Source: JAVBOW01 sp031550125
GTDB lineage: Bacteria > Bacteroidota > Bacteroidia > Bacteroidales > Rikenellaceae
NCBI GenBank assembly: GCA_031550125.1
Contig: JAVBOW010000006.1
Location: 20,150-84,149, forward strand
Length of the DNA stretch: 64,000 nt
Direction: 5' to 3'
Below the pieces are notes generated by a model that did no database searches, was not told the origin of the DNA, and was given only the letters and a program-made list of their open reading frames with translations. Each line of letters starts with the position of its first letter. Position 1 is the first letter of the stretch. Below, in pieces: positions 59,259 to 64,000 of the stretch. The position numbers were made by a program, and so were the translations under genes.

Positions 59259-59299
59259 TATATTTGCGTACGGCAGGCAACATTTAGCCTGCCGTACGC
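59259..59299 (+). promoter_or_regulatory. -7 box TATATTTG fused to a 13-bp palindrome
   Basis: TATATTTG at 59259-59266 shares its last base with the left arm (59266-59278) of a perfect palindrome whose right arm is 59287-59299. It could be an operator, a 5' hairpin of the downstream mRNA, or a metK terminator without a U tract. Confidence 0.5.
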
Positions 59300-59332
59300 A
59301 TCTGATGCAGTGAACCGATATAAACCCAAACT

Positions 59333-59860
59333 ATGAAAAACCTACTGATTCTTACCCTTACCGCGATCGCGGCCGTGCAAACTGCCTCAGCCCAGCAATA
59401 CGACGACAACGCCACGGGAAGGCACTTTTACATTGAGATGGGAGGTCCGGGCGTGCTACTCTCGGCCAACTTCGACAGCCGTTTCGAACGCGGGGCCAAA
59501 ATCGGATTCGGGTACAGGATAGGCGCGGGATTTTCCACTACCACGGTCGACAATTCGTACGACACCCGCACCTGTTCTTATTTGACTTTCCCTCTGGGCG
59601 TCAACTATGTATTCGGCCGCAGCAATTCGCCGCACGCCTTCGAGGTAGGAGCGGGAATTACCGCCATGACGCGAAAGGTGGACCTTTACAACTATTACGG
59701 GAATTACAAAGAGGGCAATTTTATAGGCCACTTTTCCTTTATGTACCGCCTGCAACCCATGGGCGGAGGATTCTCCTGGCGCATAGGTTTCACCCCTATA
59801 GTAGGTACTGCGGGCGACATAATGCCTTCGGGGGCGATAGGCCTCGGTTATTCGTTTTAA
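59333..59860 (+). CDS. outer-membrane beta-barrel protein (hypothetical, 175 aa)
   Basis: Signal peptide (NLLILTLTAIAAVQTASAQ). Alternating beta strands (HFYIEMGGPGVLLSANFDSR, GFGYRIGAGFSTTT, YLTFPLGVNYVFGR) and a C-terminal AIGLGYSF ending in Phe, so a small barrel in the outer membrane. Similar proteins are common in Bacteroidetes with no known function. It follows a palindrome-tipped promoter. Confidence 0.75.
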   Translation: MKNLLILTLTAIAAVQTASAQQYDDNATGRHFYIEMGGPGVLLSANFDSRFERGAKIGFGYRIGAGFSTTTVDNSYDTRTCSYLTFPLGVNYVFGRSNSPHAFEVGAGITAMTRKVDLYNYYGNYKEGNFIGHFSFMYRLQPMGGGFSWRIGFTPIVGTAGDIMPSGAIGLGYSF

Positions 59861-59880
59861 CGGGATCGTTAGCTTGGAAC

Positions 59881-59924
59881 CCGTTTAAAATTTCTCAAAT
59901 AACTTCGATAAGAAATTTAAACGG
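59881..59924. terminator. long imperfect hairpin after the barrel gene
   Basis: CCGTTTAAAATTTCT (59881-59895) pairs with AGAAATTTAAACGG (59911-59924), with one bulged A. TTTCTT follows on the plus strand. Probable terminator. Confidence 0.55.
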
Positions 59925-59968
59925 TTTCTTAGGGCATACAATATTTCCCTGTAAGGGCCGTTTAGTAG

Positions 59969-60009
59969 AAGAGTTCCCAAAAGGCACGACCTTTGCAGGA
60001 ACTCTTTTT
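59969..60009 (+). terminator. hairpin with T run in the htrA leader
   Basis: AAGAGTTCC (59969-59977) pairs with GGAACTCTT (59998-60006), with an inner AAAGG/CCTTT stem and a TTTTT tail. It is 66 bp upstream of htrA and could be a second terminator or an attenuator. The inner CCTTTG resembles a -7 box without TA. Confidence 0.45.
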
Positions 60010-60075
60010 GAAATCATAAACTGACAATATGGCATAGATCTACCTTTTTATTATTACTTTTTAATTACAGTTAAT

Positions 60076-61551
60076 ATGAAAAGGACAGTTTTATTTGTAT
60101 CGACCCTGCTGGCATCGGCTCTGGCGGGGGGAGTGGTTTCTTTCGTCGTTGTCAGGAATAGCGGGTGCATAATTGAAAGGCAGGTTGAATTCGCCGAACA
60201 GAAGGCGGGAGCGCAATTCACCGCCTACGACCGCGATAATTATCCCGACCTTACCTACGCCGCAGAAAATGCCGTCAAGGCCGTGGTGAATATAGAGAAG
60301 GTGGAAGAGGTTAAGATGCGATCGAGGCAGGAGTACGACCCGTTCTTCGAATTTTTCGGCATCCCGCAGCAGGACGGAGGCGGACAACAACGTCCCTCCG
60401 TACGCGAACGCCGCTCCGGAGGCTCGGGAGTGATCATCTCGCCCGACGGCTATATAGTCACCAACAACCACGTCGCGGAAAACGCGTCCAAACTGAAGGT
60501 TAAGCTCAATGACGGCCGTACTTTCGACGCCCGCATAATTGGTTCCGACCCCACCACCGATCTGGCTCTAATTAAAATAGACGCTACGGATCTGCCTACG
60601 CTGGCTTTCGGCGATTCCGACGAGCTGCGCCTGGGCGAATGGGTTCTGGCCATAGGCAGCCCCTTCGATCTCCAGTCCACCATTACGGCAGGCATCGTCA
60701 GCGCCAAGGCGCGCAATCTGGACGTCATACCGTCGTCGGCTCGCATAGAGTCGTTCATACAGACCGACGCCGCCGTCAATCCGGGCAACAGCGGCGGGGC
60801 GCTGGTTAACGTACGCGGCGAGCTTGTGGGGATAAACACCGTCATCAAATCGCCCACCGGCAGCTATGCGGGTTATTCGTTTGCCATTCCTGCGGCCATA
60901 GTCAAGAAGGTGGTCGTGGATCTGAAGGAATACGGCGTCGTGCAGAGGGCTTTGCTCGGTATAACCTTCAGGCCCGTGGACGAAGATTTCATAGAAAGTG
61001 AAGGCAAGGATAAAAAGATCACCGAGCAGGGCGGAGTATATGTAGAGCAGGTGCTTGAAGACGGCGCAGCCAAAGCGGCAGGCATAAAGGCCGGCGACGT
61101 GATAACCGAGATAGACGGCGTGAAAATCAACTCGTCAGCCACGCTGCTCGAGCAGATAGGCCGCCACCGCCCCAACGATAAAATAAAAGTTACGTTAAAA
61201 AGAGGCGGCGAAGTGAAACAAATCGACGTGGTCTTACGTAATAAAGCAGGAAAGGAAGAACTACTGGCCAGCACTTACGTCGACGTGGCGGAAGCTTTGG
61301 GCGGAGCGTTCGGAACGGTGGACGCCAAAACGGCCAAGCAACTCAAGATAGACGGAGGTATTCAGGTAAAGGCGATAAAGGAGGGCGGCGTACTCAGCCA
61401 GGCCAACGTTAAGCGCGGATACATAATAACCGAGGTTAACGGAGTTAAGGTGAATGCCGAATCCGACCTGGCCAAAATAACCACCAAAGTACGCAACATA
61501 GAAGGGGTGTATCCCGACGGGCGCTGGGTGGTATATTCGCTGCAGGAGTAA
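60076..61551 (+). CDS. htrA: HtrA/Do-family periplasmic serine protease
   Basis: 491 residues with an N-terminal signal or anchor (VLFVSTLLASALAGGVVSFV). Trypsin-like domain with the triad His in VTNNHVAENAS, Asp in DPTTDLALIKI and Ser in NPGNSGGALVN; two PDZ domains follow (about 285-375 with AAGIKAGDVITEIDGVKI, and about 405-490). Degrades or refolds damaged envelope proteins. Complete. The sigma-factor gene begins 32 bases downstream without a terminator between. Confidence 0.95.
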   Translation: MKRTVLFVSTLLASALAGGVVSFVVVRNSGCIIERQVEFAEQKAGAQFTAYDRDNYPDLTYAAENAVKAVVNIEKVEEVKMRSRQEYDPFFEFFGIPQQDGGGQQRPSVRERRSGGSGVIISPDGYIVTNNHVAENASKLKVKLNDGRTFDARIIGSDPTTDLALIKIDATDLPTLAFGDSDELRLGEWVLAIGSPFDLQSTITAGIVSAKARNLDVIPSSARIESFIQTDAAVNPGNSGGALVNVRGELVGINTVIKSPTGSYAGYSFAIPAAIVKKVVVDLKEYGVVQRALLGITFRPVDEDFIESEGKDKKITEQGGVYVEQVLEDGAAKAAGIKAGDVITEIDGVKINSSATLLEQIGRHRPNDKIKVTLKRGGEVKQIDVVLRNKAGKEELLASTYVDVAEALGGAFGTVDAKTAKQLKIDGGIQVKAIKEGGVLSQANVKRGYIITEVNGVKVNAESDLAKITTKVRNIEGVYPDGRWVVYSLQE

Positions 61552-61583
61552 CCAATACCCCAAGGAGGGGCATACTATAGATA

Positions 61584-62444
61584 ATGAGGCAACTAAAGAT
61601 CACAAAGTCCATAACCAACCGCGAAAGCGCGTCGTTGGACAAGTACCTCCAGGAGATAGGCAAGGAGGATCTTATAACGGTAGAAGAAGAGGTAGAGCTG
61701 GCGCAGCGCATCCGCAAAGGCGACCAGGAAGCGCTCGAGAAACTCACAAAAGCCAACCTTCGTTTCGTGGTGTCGGTAGCCAAACAATACCAAAACCAGG
61801 GCCTCAGTCTCCCCGACCTTATAAACGAGGGCAACCTCGGCCTGATAAAGGCCGCAGAGAAGTTCGATGAGACGCGCGGCTTCAAGTTCATCTCTTACGC
61901 CGTGTGGTGGATACGTCAGTCTATCCTGCAAGCCCTGGCCGAGCAGTCGCGCATCGTACGCCTGCCGTTGAACCAGGTAGGCTCTTTGAACAAGATCAAT
62001 AAGGCTTTCGCCCGTTTCGAGCAGGAGCATGAGCGTACGCCCTCGCCCGAGGAGCTTGCCTCTGCGTTAGACCTGCCCAGGGAGAAGGTCACCGACACCC
62101 TGCGCGTTTCGGGCCGCCACGTTTCGGTAGACGCCCCGTTCGCCGACGGCGAAGACAACAGCCTGCTCGACGTGCTGGTGAACACCGATTCCCCAAATGC
62201 CGACAGAGGTCTTATAAACGAGTCGCTCGGCACGGAGGTGGAGAGGGCGCTGGCCACGCTTACCGATCGAGAGAAGGACATAATAAAACACTTCTTCGGA
62301 ATAGGCTGCTCGGAAAAGACCCTGGAAGAGATAGGCGACGAGTTCGGCCTGACGCGCGAGCGCGTCCGCCAGATAAAGGAGAAGGCCATACGCCGCCTCA
62401 GGCACTCTTCGCGCAGTAAACTGCTCAAATCGTATCTTGGATAA
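61584..62444 (+). CDS. rpoD: primary RNA polymerase sigma factor (Bacteroidetes RpoD/SigA)
   Basis: 286 residues, the short form typical of Bacteroidetes, lacking region 1.1. Region 1.2 begins SLDKYLQEIGKEDLI; region 2 contains LRFVVSVAKQYQNQGLSLPD, GLIKAAEKFDETRGFKFISY and AVWWIRQSI; region 3 ENTPSPEEL-like (ERTPSPEELASALDL); region 4 has the helix-turn-helix EEIGDEFGLTRERVRQIKEK. It recognises the TTTG/TAnnTTTG promoters seen throughout the window. An AAGGAGG sequence lies 16-22 bases before the ATG, too far to be a normal ribosome site. Confidence 0.97.
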   Translation: MRQLKITKSITNRESASLDKYLQEIGKEDLITVEEEVELAQRIRKGDQEALEKLTKANLRFVVSVAKQYQNQGLSLPDLINEGNLGLIKAAEKFDETRGFKFISYAVWWIRQSILQALAEQSRIVRLPLNQVGSLNKINKAFARFEQEHERTPSPEELASALDLPREKVTDTLRVSGRHVSVDAPFADGEDNSLLDVLVNTDSPNADRGLINESLGTEVERALATLTDREKDIIKHFFGIGCSEKTLEEIGDEFGLTRERVRQIKEKAIRRLRHSSRSKLLKSYLG

Positions 62445-62450
62445 AACAGA

Positions 62451-62485
62451 AAAACCGCCGCCTTTAAAAAAGCGGCGGTTTTTTT
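62451..62485 (+). terminator. rpoD terminator
   Basis: Perfect 11-bp arms (62451-62461 and 62472-62482) and a seven-base T run that also supplies the -33 TTTG of the next promoter. Confidence 0.9.
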
Positions 62486-62513
62486 GAAAGAACAATAATA
62501 AGTAATATATTTG
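62483..62513 (+). promoter_or_regulatory. promoter of the small lipoprotein
   Basis: TTTG at 62483-62486, 19 bp, TATATTTG at 62506-62513; start near 62519, 35 bases before the ATG. Confidence 0.8.
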
Positions 62514-62553
62514 CGTCATATACAGCAACCAATAACCTTTAATCCATACTCAC

Positions 62554-63168
62554 ATGAAAAAACTCACTTACATTCTGACGGCCGCCTTGGCGCTTGCGTT
62601 CCTTAATTCCTGCGATGCCATAGAGAAGGCCACCGAACACAGGGAGGAGCTGGAAAATATTACATTCGAACTGTCCGCCGACGTACTCGTCCCCCGCTCC
62701 AACGCTGCGGTAGTTATAACGCCCGCCATTTCGCGCGCAGAAAATCCCGAAACGCCCAACTATTTCGAGACTCCGGAGCCTTACACCGTAGTATATTCCG
62801 ATTACGTGGACAGCAAAGTGGCCGCATGGATCAAATCCATAACTTACGAAGAGGTGTATGTAGCCATGTCTACCCTCAGCGGCGCCGGTATTAAGGTAAG
62901 CGACCTGACCATCAACGCGTCATGGGTGGACGGTGAGACTCCTGTAACAAGGACCTTTGCACTCGCATACCACGATTTTGCGACTAACCTCTCCACTAAG
63001 TCCTCTCTGGAGCTTCTGGGTTTCATGAATAACGTTCTCGGAGCGTTCGCTTCCAAGAAAGCCATCACCTTTACCGCCAGCGGTTACACGAATATAACCG
63101 AAGGCCAGGCCCTCGATATCGCTATGGAAATTGTCGATCCCGTGGTTTACGGAGGCCTTTCGTTGTAA
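62554..63168 (+). CDS. small lipoprotein (hypothetical, 204 aa)
   Basis: Lipoprotein signal (LTAALALAFLNSC), then DAIEKATEHREELENITFEL. The rest is beta-rich without a recognisable family (VPRSNAAVVITPAISRA, SLELLGFMNNVLGAF). Single-gene unit with a full promoter and a strong terminator, so probably well expressed. Function unknown; surface or periplasmic lipoprotein by signal. Confidence 0.75.
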   Translation: MKKLTYILTAALALAFLNSCDAIEKATEHREELENITFELSADVLVPRSNAAVVITPAISRAENPETPNYFETPEPYTVVYSDYVDSKVAAWIKSITYEEVYVAMSTLSGAGIKVSDLTINASWVDGETPVTRTFALAYHDFATNLSTKSSLELLGFMNNVLGAFASKKAITFTASGYTNITEGQALDIAMEIVDPVVYGGLSL

Positions 63169-63191
63169 GGCTTGACCTTCAACGACTAACA

Positions 63192-63224
63192 GCCCGGCGG
63201 CCGAAAGGTCGCCGGGCGTTTTTT
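63192..63224 (+). terminator. terminator of the small lipoprotein gene
   Basis: GCCCGGCGGCC (63192-63202), a GAAA tetraloop, GGTCGCCGGGC (63207-63217) with one G-U pair, then GTTTTTT. Confidence 0.92.
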
Positions 63225-63255
63225 ACACGGGTATTCATATTTCACGCCGTTTTTG

Positions 63256-63263
63256 TACTTTTG
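63256..63263 (+). promoter_or_regulatory. -7 box TACTTTTG
   Basis: About 20 bp before ATG 63284; predicted start near 63269. The -33 element is poor. Confidence 0.5.
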
Positions 63264-63283
63264 CAGCCGTAAAACGAAACTAC

Positions 63284-63892
63284 ATGCATGATATAGATAA
63301 CATAGTCTTCGACCTTGGGGGAGTATTGGTCGATCTCGACAGGCAGCGGTGCATAGACCGTTTTGCCTCGATAGGGTACGCCGAAGCGGACCGACTGCTC
63401 GACCCATACAAGCAGTCGGGCATTTTTCTCGAACTCGAAGAGGGTGCGATAACCCCCCGGCAGTTGTACGATCATATCCGCGCCCGCGTACCTTCGGCCA
63501 CTCCAAAGGCTATAGACGAAGCGTTGTACGGATTTCTGGTGGATGTACCGCAAACTAAATTGGATATGCTGCTCGCCTTGCGGGAAAGATATAAGGTGTA
63601 TATGCTGAGTAACACCAACGTGATAATGTTCCCCTATATTCTCGACAGATGGTTCTCGTCCGGAGGGCATACCCCGGGGGATTATTTCGACCGCATGTTC
63701 CTCTCCTACGAGATGGGGATTGCCAAGCCCGACCCTGAGATATTCCGCATGATGGCGTCAGAGGCCGGGATGGATCCCTCGCGTACGCTGTTCATAGACG
63801 ACGGTCGGGCCAATACGGAGGCTGCCGCCGCCCTCGGCTTCAGGACTTACCTTGCCTCGCCGAAGGAGGACCTGCGCCACCTTTTCGAATAG
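63284..63892 (+). CDS. HAD-superfamily phosphatase (YihX/glucose-1-phosphatase-like)
   Basis: 202 residues. HAD motif I DLGGVLVDLD near residue 7 (nucleophile Asp; the usual DxD appears as DxG), motif II MLSNTN, motif III lysine in EMGIAKPDPEIF, motif IV FIDDGRANTEAAAALG. A helical cap lies between motifs I and II. Similar to YihX-type sugar-phosphate phosphatases. The first motif DLGG instead of DxDG is common in this subgroup. Last gene of the window. Confidence 0.88.
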   Translation: MHDIDNIVFDLGGVLVDLDRQRCIDRFASIGYAEADRLLDPYKQSGIFLELEEGAITPRQLYDHIRARVPSATPKAIDEALYGFLVDVPQTKLDMLLALRERYKVYMLSNTNVIMFPYILDRWFSSGGHTPGDYFDRMFLSYEMGIAKPDPEIFRMMASEAGMDPSRTLFIDDGRANTEAAAALGFRTYLASPKEDLRHLFE

Positions 63893-63899
63893 GCCTTCG

Positions 63900-64000
63900 A
63901 CAAGCGTGGCGGGGGGGGCTGGGAGTGGGGGGAAACCCCCCCCCCGGGTTTTGTAGCGGGTTTGTTTTTTTTTTAATTTTTTTTTTTGAGGCAGGTTTTT
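63900..64000. other. homopolymer-rich terminal sequence, likely unreliable
   Basis: Runs of 8 G, 6 G, 11 C, 10 T and 12 T within about 90 bases, unlike anything else in the window. It looks like the low-quality end of an assembled contig. Confidence 0.6.

Noticed and set aside
63900..64000. G-quadruplex or i-motif element in the terminal G and C runs
   Set aside because: Runs of G, C and T at the very end of the window look like a poor-quality contig end rather than biology.

Overview
The window is a piece of a Bacteroidales-type chromosome. Promoters follow the Bacteroidetes pattern (TAnnTTTG at -7, in the best cases with TTTG or TTG 19-20 bp upstream), no Shine-Dalgarno rule is evident, and the gene set fits: a short primary sigma factor, lipoproteins with BACON and fimbrillin-like domains, a two-gene chromate transporter, a PiT transporter with a PhoU-like tail, and a DUF5683 gene behind parAB. 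I cannot fix the family. The futalosine menaquinone genes mqnB and mqnD argue against Bacteroides itself, which uses the classical men route.

Positions 1-7902 are an AT-rich accessory island in the 3' end of a tRNA-Pro gene (7903-7977). A tyrosine recombinase lies next to the tRNA. The other island end is beyond the left edge, since no second copy of the tRNA 3' end is visible. The island holds the start of a BACON/leucine-rich-repeat lipoprotein, a strongly folded leader RNA candidate in front of it, several small unknown proteins, and a plasmid-like replication module: three iteron-like repeats, a 62-codon ORF and a two-winged-helix initiator-like ORF. The two ORFs of this module carry four in-frame TGA codons where tryptophan would fit, while every other gene of the island uses TGG.

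From 8 kb to 38 kb the GC-rich core is ordinary and dense. Leftward: parA-parB-DUF5683-mltD-mnmE. Rightward: argF, a CPBP protease, a lipoprotein-surA-OstA envelope run, phoH, purC, pepD, a lipid kinase and der. Then a two-gene ferredoxin-PAS/SpoIIE phosphatase pair, and a long leftward operon amiC-mlaD-DUF454-mqnB-mqnD-bioF-bioG-bioC whose last six genes mostly overlap by four bases. LptD diverges from amiC across a 120-bp region full of palindromes.

From 42.9 to 51.2 kb there is a rightward operon for a membrane complex built like hydrogenase-4 (HyfB, C, E, F, G and a ferredoxin-HyfI fusion), but the large subunit lacks the NiFe cysteine motifs and the small subunit lacks three of the four cluster ligands. 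It looks like an energy-converting-hydrogenase-related (Ehr) complex with no hydrogenase chemistry. Two chromate-transporter halves follow.

At 51.3-54.5 kb a secreted multidomain lipoprotein and an extracellular-type nuclease share one reading frame, split by a single TGA, with a 51-residue peptide gene in front. The rest of the window carries the PiT phosphate transporter, two outer-membrane barrel proteins, metK, an HtrA protease, the primary sigma factor, a small lipoprotein and a HAD phosphatase. The last 90 bases are homopolymer-rich and probably unreliable.
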